Source: Prado023 sp963700395
GTDB lineage: Bacteria; Actinomycetota; Actinomycetes; S36-B12; CAIYMF01
Direction of reading: 5' to 3'
NCBI GenBank assembly: GCA_963700395.1
Contig: CAVOXI010000001.1
Coordinates: 1,116,001 to 1,180,000, forward strand
DNA: 64,000 nucleotides
Made by a program: the position numbers and the translations under genes. Numbering within the stretch: the stretch's first letter is position 1; the number at the start of each line of letters is the position of its first letter. This document shows, piece by piece, positions 35,875 to 43,637 of this stretch. The notes beneath the pieces are model-generated. The model did not search any database, was not told the origin of the DNA, and saw only the letters and a list, made by a program, of their open reading frames with translations.

Positions 35875-37181
35875 CCCTTCCCGGCGACCTCGCCACGCAG
35901 CGCCTGCAGGCGCGCCAGCTCATCCGCACCTGGGCGCCGGCGACGCCGCCACCTCGCCCAGAGAAGGCTCACCCGCTCGATCACGAGGAACAGCGACGCC
36001 ACGAAGAACGGGAACAGCACCATGGACGCGAGCCCCAGGGTCACGCCCGAGCTCTCCCCGGATTGGACTGAGAACAGGATCCACTCCCCGAGGAAGAGCA
36101 GGAGGGCCAGGCCGGGGACGACGGTCGCGCGCACTGCGGGCGCGATCCGCAGCCTGCTGGCGATCAGCACCAGGAGCAGCGGAACGGCTGCCGCGAGCAG
36201 CCCGAACAGGGCGAAGGGCGCGAGCAGGACCACGAGGACCAGGTCGCGCAGCCAGGCCCAGGACCTCGAGGGCGGGGCAGCGGCCGTGGCGACGGCATGG
36301 TCCGAGGTTCCGGCGGCCCGGATCGACTCCCGGTACTCGGCACCTGCTGCCACCAGCTCCCCGCGCCCGGTCTCGGCCACCCGGTTCAGCCGAGATGCCA
36401 GCAGCGCCCGGTCGCCGTACTGCATCGGTGGCGAGGGCGCAGGATCCACATCTGTGAGCAGCACCTCGGCCACCGTCTCCAGGGCATGGGCCTGCTCCCA
36501 GTCGGGGTAGTTCGGGGCGACGCGCCGCAGCCGGTCGTTGACCAGCGCGGTGAGGTCACGCACGGCGTCCCGGTCGTCGGCGCCGCCCACCACGAGGCCG
36601 CGGGCATCCACCCACCCGTCGAGGTCGAGGGGCGGTCCGACGTTGACCAGGGCGCGGGAGCGGAAGCCCGCCTTGTTCTCGTAGTGCACCCCGATGGGGA
36701 GGATGTGGATCCCCGGCACGCCCGACTCCCGGGCACCGAGCACGATCCGGGCGGCGCCCGTGCGCACCTCAGCCATGTGCGGCACGTCCTGGGTCACACC
36801 CTCGGGGAAGATCAGGACCAGGTCGCCGTCACCGAGCGCGCGATAGGCCGAGGCGAACATCTCGTCGTTGCTGGCCCGGGCACCGCCGTCGGCGGCCTTG
36901 TGCACGGGGATCATCCCGATCCCGCTGGCCAGGCGCCCGACGAGCGGCACCTTCCAGATCACGTCGCGGGCCACGACGCGGGGCATGCGGGGGGCGCTGT
37001 CCACCAGGAGCACCCCGTCGGCGAGTCCGCCGAAGTGGTTGGCCACGGCCAGGACCGGTCCGTCCGGGATCGGTTCCGCCGGCAGGTGCACGTCGATGTC
37101 CCGGTAGACCAGGTTGGCTGCCATCCGGGCCAGCCGCCGCGGCACGCCGCCGCGCTGACGGGTGGCCAGGGCCTCACCCAT
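35859..37181 (-). CDS. Glycerol-3-phosphate-acyltransferase-type membrane acyltransferase
   Basis: The 440-residue product has an N-terminal PlsC-type acyltransferase domain. Its motifs are VANHFGGLADGVLL (NHxxxxD catalytic site), GMIPVHKAADGG, IFPEGVTQ and LPIGVHYENKAGFRS. The C-terminal third has four membrane helices (VLVVLLAPFALFGLLAAAVP; FPFFVASLFLVIE) and a basic tail. The shape resembles the GPAT/DHAPAT-like acyltransferases that start phospholipid synthesis. The exact acceptor is unknown. ATG 37181 follows GGGAGGCGGGC. It overlaps the CREST hydrolase gene upstream and the PLDc_N-like gene downstream. Confidence 0.85.
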   Translation of the reverse strand: MGEALATRQRGGVPRRLARMAANLVYRDIDVHLPAEPIPDGPVLAVANHFGGLADGVLLVDSAPRMPRVVARDVIWKVPLVGRLASGIGMIPVHKAADGGARASNDEMFASAYRALGDGDLVLIFPEGVTQDVPHMAEVRTGAARIVLGARESGVPGIHILPIGVHYENKAGFRSRALVNVGPPLDLDGWVDARGLVVGGADDRDAVRDLTALVNDRLRRVAPNYPDWEQAHALETVAEVLLTDVDPAPSPPMQYGDRALLASRLNRVAETGRGELVAAGAEYRESIRAAGTSDHAVATAAAPPSRSWAWLRDLVLVVLLAPFALFGLLAAAVPLLLVLIASRLRIAPAVRATVVPGLALLLFLGEWILFSVQSGESSGVTLGLASMVLFPFFVASLFLVIERVSLLWARWRRRRRPGADELARLQALRGEVAGKGWAVL

Positions 37182-37752
37182 GCCCGCCTCCCCCGTACAC
37201 GATGTCCGCCACGCTGACGAACCCCGCTGCGGACAGCACGTGCCACGCGCCGTGCAGCTGCAGCGGGCTGTCAGGGTCGCAGGTGGGGGCCCCGGTGCGT
37301 CCTCCCGCGTAGGCGAGGCCGGCTGCGGCGCCTGTCGCGGCCAGCAGGGCGCCCCGACTCCGGCTCCACCCGGGCAGGGGCACCTGCCCCCGAATCCGGC
37401 GGATGACGGGCGTGCCGACCGCAAGACCGAGCAGCACCGGGATCGGCCAGTCGTGCATCGCCCTCGCCCCCGGTGGCTGGGGCCCGTGGAAGGCCACGCT
37501 GCCGAACCCCACCAGGGCCAGGATCGTGCCGTACGCCAGGACCTCGCCGCGCCGATCCCGATCGCGGCCGCGGGTGCGGGCCAGCACCACGCCGGCCGCG
37601 GCGACGAACGCGAGGCTGGTCAGGGCGTTCACCGGCTGGGCGAGCCGCCCATCCCGGATCCGCTCACAGTCGCTGGAGCCGATCCGGTCCTGGGCGGCAC
37701 CCGTCCGGGGTGGCGGATCGCTGGGGCGCTCGGGCTCGGGGTGCGACGGCAT
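37174..37752 (-). CDS. CREST-superfamily (ceramidase-like) membrane hydrolase
   Basis: The 192-residue protein has about six to seven membrane helices. It carries the CREST set of catalytic residues: the Cys-Glu start of the domain (CERIRDGRLAQPVNALTSLAF), serine and histidine in GSVAFHGP, aspartate after histidine in AMHDWP, and two histidines in LHGAWHVLS. In CREST enzymes (alkaline ceramidases, PAQR receptors, Per1-type lipases) these bind zinc and cleave an amide or ester in the membrane. ATG 37752 gives MPSHPEPERPSDPPP. The stop overlaps the start of the acyltransferase gene, which suggests a joint role in lipid turnover. Confidence 0.72.
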   Translation of the reverse strand: MPSHPEPERPSDPPPRTGAAQDRIGSSDCERIRDGRLAQPVNALTSLAFVAAAGVVLARTRGRDRDRRGEVLAYGTILALVGFGSVAFHGPQPPGARAMHDWPIPVLLGLAVGTPVIRRIRGQVPLPGWSRSRGALLAATGAAAGLAYAGGRTGAPTCDPDSPLQLHGAWHVLSAAGFVSVADIVYGGGGHG

Positions 37753-37809
37753 GGCGCAGAGTCTGCCGCACGCGCATGGCCGCGGCTGGACCAGCACGCG
37801 CAAGTCGGA

Positions 37810-38130
37810 TCAGGCGTTCATGCCCTGCTGGACTGGACCCCCGGCCATGACCCAGGTGCCCGTGCCGCCGGCGACGTTGACCACGGAGTAGCCCTGGTTC
37901 GCCAGCCAGATCGCGACCTGCATCGAACGGGCGCCGGACTGGCAGATGAGGTGGACCTCGGACCCCTTCGGGATCTCATCGACCCGCACCGGCAGGACGC
38001 TCATCGGGATGCTGCGCGCTCCGGGCACATGCCCCGCGGCGTACTCGTGGACCTCTCGGACGTCGATCAGGTCGAGGCCACCGGCGTTGATCCGGGTGGC
38101 AAGGTCCTGGACGGTGATGGACTCAGTCAT
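37810..38130 (-). CDS. Rhodanese-domain sulfurtransferase
   Basis: The 106-residue single-domain rhodanese has DLIDVREVHEYAAGHVPGA near the start and the active-site loop CQSGARS with catalytic Cys63. It ends with VAGGTGTW and a short tail. Single-domain rhodaneses move sulfane sulfur to acceptors such as glutathione-like thiols or cyanide. ATG 38130 is followed directly by the domain. The gene is a single transcription unit. Upstream, the perfect palindrome at 38175-38190 suggests control by a CsoR/CstR-type repressor that senses copper or reactive sulfur. Confidence 0.9.
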   Translation of the reverse strand: MTESITVQDLATRINAGGLDLIDVREVHEYAAGHVPGARSIPMSVLPVRVDEIPKGSEVHLICQSGARSMQVAIWLANQGYSVVNVAGGTGTWVMAGGPVQQGMNA

Positions 38131-38174
38131 GGCAGGCTCCGTGGCTCGTCTCAGTGGGGTCACCAGTAGGATAC

Positions 38175-38190
38175 ATACCCCTAGGGGTAT
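38175..38190. promoter_or_regulatory. CsoR/CstR-type operator before the rhodanese gene
   Basis: ATACCCCTAGGGGTAT is a perfect 16-bp palindrome inside an otherwise ordinary 80-base leader. Known CsoR-family operators consist of a run of C and a run of G flanked by ATA/TAT. In staphylococci the CstR member represses rhodanese-containing sulfide genes. The palindrome lies 45 bases before ATG 38130. No csoR-like gene is in the window. Confidence 0.65.
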
Positions 38191-38214
38191 CCTCCAAACC
38201 TGCACGATCAGTGG

Positions 38215-39693
38215 TCAGACCGGCTCCCAGGTGTGCACGGGGGTGTTGGTGTGCATGCGTGCCGTGTACTCCAGCGTCATCCGGCGCAGCGCCTCCCAGC
38301 GGTCCATCCCGTGGGCCTCGAACGCGTGGACCGCATCCACCTGCCACTGCGCGCCGTTGCGCCCGGACGTGCATCGTCCCTCGATGATGCCCATCAGCCG
38401 CTCCCGGATGTCATCATCGACGCCCCACTGGCGCAGCCCCTCATGGGCCAGGGGCAGCAGGCGGCGCAGCACGAGCTCGGCGATGGGGACCTCCCCCATC
38501 TCGGGCCAGTAGACGGTCGTGTCCAGGCCGCGCAGGGCGGCGCGGGTGAAGTTCTCCTCGGCCGCGCCGAACGACATGCGCGACCACACGGGCCGCTCCT
38601 CCTCGGCCAGGTGGCGCAACGCCCCGAAGTAGAAGGCCCCGTTGGCCAGGGTGTCCACGACGGTCGGCCCGGCGGGCAGCACCCGGTTCTCCACACGCAG
38701 GTGCGGGAGCCCGCCGACGACGTCGTAGACCGGGCGGTTCCAGCGCCAGACCGTGCCGTTGTGCAGGCGCAGCTCACGCAGGGCCGGGGTGCGCCCCGCG
38801 GCGAGCTCGGCCTCGGGATCCTCGTCATCGAGCACCGGCAGCAGTGCGGGGAAGTAGGTCAGGTTCTCCTCGAACAGGTCGAAGACGCTGGTGATCCAGC
38901 GCTCGCCGAACCACACCCGGGGTCGCACCCCCTGCGCCTTCATCTCAGCGGGCCGCGTGTCGGTGGCCTGGGTGAACAGGGCGATCCGGGTCTCGCGCCA
39001 GAGCTCGCGACCGAGGAAGTACGGGGAGTTCGCCCCGAGCGCCACCTGTGCGGCGGCCAGGCACTGCGCGGCGTTCCAGGAGGACGCGAACTCCTCCGGG
39101 CTGACCTGCAGGTGGAACTGCACGCTCGTGCAGGCTGCCTCCGGCGCGATGGAGTCCGCGTAGGTCTCCAGCGACTCCTTCGGCCCGCGGATGTCGATGT
39201 GCAGGTCCTCCCCGCGCGCCAGGAGGAGCTGCTCGTCGAGCATCGCGTAGCGGGAGTTGTTGCTGATCGACTCCGAGGTCATGTGCTCGGGGCGCAGCGT
39301 GGGCAGGATCCCGACCATCACGATCCCCGCGCCCTGCTGATGGGCCCTGGCGTCACCGTGGTTGAGCTGCTCGCGCACCTGGTCCTCGTAGCGGCGCGCA
39401 CCGTCGCCGACCAGGCTCTGGGGCGCGACGTTGATCTCGAGGTTGAAGCGGCCGAGCTCCTGGACGAAGGCCGGGCTGTCGATGCTCGCCAGCACCTCCG
39501 CGTTGCTCATGGCAGGTTCGCCCTCGGCATCGATGAGGTTGAGCTCGACCTCCATGCCGGTCAGGGGTGTCTCGAAGTCGAACTGCTCCTCGGCCAGCAT
39601 CTGGGCCAGGACATCCAGGCAGCGATGCACCTTGTCGCGGTAGCGCTGCCGGTCCTCGCGGCTGAATGTGCGACCCGCAACGTCCTCACCCAT
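38215..39693 (-). CDS. Glutamate-cysteine ligase family protein (GCS2)
   Basis: The 492-residue protein belongs to the carboxylate-amine ligase GCS2 family (YbdK-like/plant-like). It has GMEVELNLIDAEGEPAMSN near the start, GRFNLEINVAPQSL, SVQFHLQVSP, LGANSPYFLG and LRVENRVLPAGPT. These match the ATP-grasp-like core of glutamate-cysteine ligases. Many actinobacteria use mycothiol and keep such genes for ergothioneine (EgtA) or unknown peptides. No other ergothioneine gene is visible here, so the substrate stays open. ATG 39693 is a reasonable start (MGEDVAGRTFSREDRQRYRD). Confidence 0.85.
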   Translation of the reverse strand: MGEDVAGRTFSREDRQRYRDKVHRCLDVLAQMLAEEQFDFETPLTGMEVELNLIDAEGEPAMSNAEVLASIDSPAFVQELGRFNLEINVAPQSLVGDGARRYEDQVREQLNHGDARAHQQGAGIVMVGILPTLRPEHMTSESISNNSRYAMLDEQLLLARGEDLHIDIRGPKESLETYADSIAPEAACTSVQFHLQVSPEEFASSWNAAQCLAAAQVALGANSPYFLGRELWRETRIALFTQATDTRPAEMKAQGVRPRVWFGERWITSVFDLFEENLTYFPALLPVLDDEDPEAELAAGRTPALRELRLHNGTVWRWNRPVYDVVGGLPHLRVENRVLPAGPTVVDTLANGAFYFGALRHLAEEERPVWSRMSFGAAEENFTRAALRGLDTTVYWPEMGEVPIAELVLRRLLPLAHEGLRQWGVDDDIRERLMGIIEGRCTSGRNGAQWQVDAVHAFEAHGMDRWEALRRMTLEYTARMHTNTPVHTWEPV

Positions 39694-39781
39694 GGGCCGA
39701 AGCGTGCCCCATCAGGGCGCCCCGGGTCGAGTGGGGGGGTCCGGGCCGTGCCACGAGTCGCGAGGAGCGGACGCCCGGCGC

Positions 39782-41092
39782 TCACACCGGGACGGCTGGA
39801 CCTGTCGCGCGTGACGTCGCGTGCACCGCGGCGAGCATGCCACGCAGGAACACCGAGTTCAGGGGTTCGATGGCCCGCGCCGCCACCGCGGGGCGGCTGG
39901 CCTGCAGGATGCCCAACGCCCGGGCGAGCGCGTGCGGGCCCGCCCCGTCGAGGGTGTCCACCAGCAGCTCGCCGAACTTGCCGCGCTCGATGGCCATCGT
40001 GACCATCCGGTCGAAGGTGTTCTCCGGGGTGAACACCCGTGCCTCGCGGGGGACCATCGAGTGGGCCCCCCAGTTGCATCGCGCATCGCACACGCCGCAG
40101 CCCAGGCACTTCAGGGGGTCGACGATCGCCCAGTTCACCCGCAGCCCCTTGCCCCCGTTGTCCACCATCGTGATGGCGTCCGCGGGGCAGGCGTGGAAGC
40201 ACTTCTTGCAGCCGCGGCACTTGTCGAGGTCGACGTGGGCGACCCAGTTCGACGAGACGATCGAGCCGGTGATCCCATGCCGGCGGATGGACTGCATCAT
40301 CCCGCAGCAGCAGCCGCAGCAGTTGCAGATGTAGCTGATGCCGTGCTTGACGTTGTCGGCGGTCTGGGCCAGCCCGGCGGCCTTGGCCGTCGTGAGGATC
40401 TCGAGCCCCTCCTCGTTGCTGATCGGCTCGGCGATGCCGGCCCGGACGAGTGCGTCCGCGGCTCCGCCGAACGTCAGGCACGTGCGGGTGGGCGCGCCGC
40501 ATGACTCGCCGATGAGTGCCGCGTGCGTCCGGCACGGGCACAGGGAGACGGCCACGGACGGCGCCTCGGCGACGATGTGGGTCGCGAGCTCCCAGTCCAG
40601 CACCTCGACCTGTGGGTCCTCGGGCAGGGCCTCCTCGCGCACGAGCGACCGGCCGATCTGGGTGCTGCCCCGGAACACCGCGTGCGCGAAGGACTCGTCG
40701 TCGAACATGTACTCGTGGAACAGCGCGGCGAGCTGCTCCATCGGGGCATCCTCACGCACCCGCATGAACGTGAACTCGAAGAACCCGATGACGACCGGGG
40801 CGAGGGCGACGTAGCGCTGCCCGTGGTTCTCGAGGTCCATCACCAGGCCCTTGGCGGCCATCACGTCGACCATCGGGCCCAGCTCGGCCTCCGTGCGGTC
40901 GGTCCGGCGGGCCAGGGTCGGCATCGAGCAGATCGTGGGCATCCGCGCCGCGACCTCGGCCTCCTCGACGGTGAAGAGCAGGCGCAGGATCTGCTGGAAC
41001 ACCGGGGAGTCGGGAGCCCCCGTGGGCATCCGGTCCAGGCGCTGCTGGAGGCGCTGGTAGGCGAGATCGGGATCGGCGAGCGTGTGCCCCAT
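39782..41092 (-). CDS. Dicluster 4Fe-4S ferredoxin-domain protein with extra cysteine-rich motifs
   Basis: The 436-residue protein has a helical N-terminal region that resembles a winged helix or DUF-type partner domain (residues 1-170). After that come unusual cysteine motifs: SLCPCRTHAALIGESCGAP with TRTCLTFG, and ISYICNCCGCCCGMMQS. Two standard [4Fe-4S] binding motifs follow, CRGCKKCFHACPADA (about residue 315) and CLGCGVCDARCNWGAH (about 350). The total number of cysteines would support more than two clusters. Similar proteins occur in anaerobes and facultative bacteria as uncharacterised electron carriers or sensors. ATG 41092 has AGGAGG at seven bases. Partner enzymes are not visible nearby. 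Confidence 0.8.
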   Translation of the reverse strand: MGHTLADPDLAYQRLQQRLDRMPTGAPDSPVFQQILRLLFTVEEAEVAARMPTICSMPTLARRTDRTEAELGPMVDVMAAKGLVMDLENHGQRYVALAPVVIGFFEFTFMRVREDAPMEQLAALFHEYMFDDESFAHAVFRGSTQIGRSLVREEALPEDPQVEVLDWELATHIVAEAPSVAVSLCPCRTHAALIGESCGAPTRTCLTFGGAADALVRAGIAEPISNEEGLEILTTAKAAGLAQTADNVKHGISYICNCCGCCCGMMQSIRRHGITGSIVSSNWVAHVDLDKCRGCKKCFHACPADAITMVDNGGKGLRVNWAIVDPLKCLGCGVCDARCNWGAHSMVPREARVFTPENTFDRMVTMAIERGKFGELLVDTLDGAGPHALARALGILQASRPAVAARAIEPLNSVFLRGMLAAVHATSRATGPAVPV

Positions 41093-41208
41093 CGGGAGCC
41101 TCCTGGTCGTGCGGGTCCCCCCAGTCAACTCCCGGGGAGGGTGCCGTTCGCAGGGTCGAAGGTCACCCATGGCGACGCCATGGACCGATGTCCGCGATAC
41201 TGCCGCCC

Positions 41209-41646
41209 ATGCGATTCACGGCGACGATCGAGTTGGGCGGCAAGACCGCGACGGGGATTCCCGTGCCGGAGGAGGTCGTGCTGGGGCTGGGGCGCGGCAA
41301 GCGCGCGCCCGTCGTGGTCACCATCGGGGAGCACTCGTACCGGAGCACGATCGCGGCCTACAACGGCGCGTACATGCTCCCCCTGGCAGCCGAGCATCGT
41401 GAGGCGGCAGGAGTGCGAGCCGGCCAGGAGGTGGAGGTCGACGTCGAGGTGGATGACGCCCCGCGTGAGGTCGACGTCCCCGCGGACCTGGCTGCAGCGC
41501 TGGCGGTTGACGAGGCCGTGAAGGCGGCCTTCGACGGCCTCTCGTACAGCAACAGGCGCCGGATCGTCCTGTCCGTCGAGGGCGCCAAGGCTCCCGAGAC
41601 CCGGGCACGGCGCATCGACAAGGCCCTCACCGAGCTGCGCGGCTGA
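41209..41646 (+). CDS. DUF1905/YdeI-like protein
   Basis: The 145-residue protein has an N-terminal DUF1905 beta-barrel: MRFTATIELGGKTATGIPVP, KRAPVVVTIGEHSYRSTIAAYNG, GVRAGQEVEVDVEVDDAPRE. A C-terminal YdeI-type helical part follows (ALAVDEAVKAAFDGLSYSNRRRIV, ETRARRIDKALTEL). The combination is common in actinobacteria; function is unknown. GATACT lies seven bases before ATG 41209 and may be the -10 element of a leaderless message. ATG 41188 would add seven residues. Confidence 0.8.
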   Translation: MRFTATIELGGKTATGIPVPEEVVLGLGRGKRAPVVVTIGEHSYRSTIAAYNGAYMLPLAAEHREAAGVRAGQEVEVDVEVDDAPREVDVPADLAAALAVDEAVKAAFDGLSYSNRRRIVLSVEGAKAPETRARRIDKALTELRG

Positions 41647-41675
41647 CCACAGGGGGCTCCTGGGGGTGGGGCGGG

Positions 41676-42493
41676 TCAGGTCAGGCTGCCGATCTCGAAA
41701 TCGGCCAGGACCTCGTCGGGCTCACCCTCGCCCTGGTGCTCGCCGAGGTAGGCGGCGGTGCCGTCGGTGCCGCAGACCTCGATGATGCGTTCGGCGCCGC
41801 CTGGATGCGCCTCGACGAAGGCCGTCATGTCGTAGACGCCGGCACCGATGGCCACCCAGCAGTCCGCGGCGGCACTGTGCGTCGCCACCTCGCCGATGGA
41901 GTAGGCCGTCGGGGCAGACGACGGTTGGGCCGTGGAACCGGCTGACGCCGCCGATTCCCTGTCCCCGTCGTCGTCTCCCTCGCCGAGGCCGACACCCTGC
42001 CGGACCAGACCGACTTGGCACCCGAGTCACCGACCCGGAAGACCCAGAGGAGGTTGGCCAGGGCGACGACGACCCCGACGATCGCCACGGCGATCCGCAG
42101 CCCACGCCGCGGTGCCGGGCCGTCCGTGGGCGCACTGCGATCGATCAGCCACAGGGCAACGACCGCGACGAGCAGGACCGCGGCGAAGATCGGCATCTGG
42201 TCCCCGAGCTCGGCGTGGTCGAAGCCGGGCTCGCCCACGCGACCTTCGAGCACCTCACCGGACTCCTTCGCGGCGAAGCTCGAGCCGGCTGCGAGCACCC
42301 CCGACACGGCGACCAGCCAGCCGTACCGCGCGGAGAACCGTGGCCAGACGGCCATCACGATCAGGCCCAGGGCCGTGAGGGGGACAAGCACGACTGCGGC
42401 GTGCACGACCAAGGGATGCACGGGGATCCCGTTGATCAGGTCGAACGGCCCCCCAGAACCCTCGCTGAGCACCGGGACTGCTGCTGCGTGCAT
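41676..42493 (-). pseudogene. DUF2231 membrane protein fused to cytochrome b5 domain, one frameshift
   Basis: From ATG 42493 (AGGAGG upstream) the first frame gives a DUF2231 membrane domain: INGIPVHPLVVHAAVVLVPL with conserved histidines, and three more helices ending LANLLWVFRVGDSGAKSVW. Near 42000 the frame is lost. The next frame continues with a Gly/Asp/Ser linker (QGVGLGEGDDDGDRES) and a cytochrome b5 domain: TAYSIGEVATHSAADCWVAI, VYDMTAFVEAHPGGAERIIE, VCGTDGT and GEHQGEG. The histidines of HPGG and GEH are likely heme ligands. One missing C (GGCAG for GGCCAG) explains the shift. The whole gene would be a heme-binding quinone- or electron-handling membrane protein, but that is inference. 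Confidence 0.78.
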
Positions 42494-42515
42494 CGTGCGC
42501 CTCCTGATGATCGAC

Positions 42516-42531
42516 CGCGAGGAGCCTCGCG
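42516..42531. promoter_or_regulatory. Operator-like palindrome in divergent region
   Basis: CGCGAGG-AG-CCTCGCG is a perfect inverted repeat with a two-base centre. It stands 23 bases upstream of the DUF2231-b5 start and 147 bases upstream of the divergent hydrolase gene. It could be an operator or an RNA hairpin; nothing decides between them. Confidence 0.3.
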
Positions 42532-42677
42532 ACCACTGGGACAAGTGCAGCACCTGCGAGGTGAACTCCTGGGGACGCCCACGTCAGGTCCACGTCAAGC
42601 GGCTGGACCCGGGACGATACCGTGGCGCCCGGACGTTGTGCACCGCATGGGGGGATGCTGGAGGAGAAGGAAGCCCC

Positions 42678-43634
42678 GTGTCGACACCCCTGCCGTGGCC
42701 CGAGCGCGTTGACGCTGCCCAGCAGTACCTGGTCGACAGGGGGCACATCGACCCCATCGTCGCCGTCTCCACCCCTGAGGGCCGCCACCATGCCGGAGAT
42801 GCCGGAGCACGCTGTGAGATCGGGTCGGTGACGAAGGTGTTCACCGCCCTGCTCCTCGCCGAGCTGGCGCGAACGGGCGAGGTGCACCTCGACGACAGCG
42901 TGGCGGACCTGCTCCCGGAGGGCACCCGTCTCTCCCGGGGCGTGGCCGCGATCACGCTCGAGCACCTGGCCTGCCACCGGTCCGGGCTGCCCCGCCTGCC
43001 CCCGGGCGTCATGGCCCGGAGCATCTCCCGCACCGCGCTGGCCGATCCCTACGCCGACATCGACGAGGATCGGCTCGTCGCTGCCCTGGCCCAGACCCGC
43101 GTGCGCGGCACCCCCGGTCAGGCCCCAGTTCGGTACTCGAACTTCGGGGTGGGACTGCTCGGGATGCTGCTGGGTCGAGCGACGGGGCTCGGCTACGAGC
43201 CGGCCCTCATGACCCGGGTGGTCGCACCTCTGGGCCTCGCGTCGACCTCGTTCGACGACGCCCCCCTGCATCAGGGCCACCATCGCGGCAAGCCGGTGCC
43301 GCCATGGCACATGGCTGCCATGGCCGGAGCAGGAGGCCTGAGGGCGCCGGCCGACGACCTGCTCCGCTTCCTCGAGTCCATCCGCGACGGTGGCGGTCCA
43401 CTGGACGCCGCGATCGCAGAGACATTGAGGCCCCGCACGGAGCACGGCCGCATCGGCGTGGGCCTCGGCTGGTTCCTCCTCGGAGACGGGGACCTGCTCA
43501 TGCACGACGGCGGGACGCTCGGCGCGCGCAGCGAGGTCCGCCTGGAGCGGCACTCGGGGACGGCTGTCGTGGTCCTCGCGGACAGTCGTCGCGGCACCGA
43601 ACGCGCGGCGGGCATGCTGCTCAACCCTCGCTGA
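42678..43634 (+). CDS. Serine beta-lactamase-fold hydrolase (class C/PBP type)
   Basis: The 318-residue protein has the class C motifs: SVTK (S50, K53) in CEIGSVTKVFTALLLAEL, YSN in PVRYSNFGVG near residue 153, and HDGG at about residue 275. It lacks an obvious signal peptide, so it is probably a cytoplasmic esterase or peptidase rather than a beta-lactamase in the clinical sense. GTG 42678 has GGAGAAGG five bases upstream. TACCGT (42618-42623) may be its -10 element. The stop faces the end of the YyaL-like gene three bases away. Confidence 0.85.
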   Translation: MSTPLPWPERVDAAQQYLVDRGHIDPIVAVSTPEGRHHAGDAGARCEIGSVTKVFTALLLAELARTGEVHLDDSVADLLPEGTRLSRGVAAITLEHLACHRSGLPRLPPGVMARSISRTALADPYADIDEDRLVAALAQTRVRGTPGQAPVRYSNFGVGLLGMLLGRATGLGYEPALMTRVVAPLGLASTSFDDAPLHQGHHRGKPVPPWHMAAMAGAGGLRAPADDLLRFLESIRDGGGPLDAAIAETLRPRTEHGRIGVGLGWFLLGDGDLLMHDGGTLGARSEVRLERHSGTAVVVLADSRRGTERAAGMLLNPR

Positions 43635-43637
43635 CCG

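Noticed and set aside
39782..41092. Heterodisulfide reductase or hydrogenase subunit
   Set aside because: The two ferredoxin motifs alone are not specific, and no HdrABC, hydrogenase or dehydrogenase genes are adjacent.
42678..43634. Antibiotic-resistance beta-lactamase
   Set aside because: It has the S-x-x-K and Y-x-N motifs but no signal peptide. The family is dominated by esterases and peptidases, so a resistance role is not supported.
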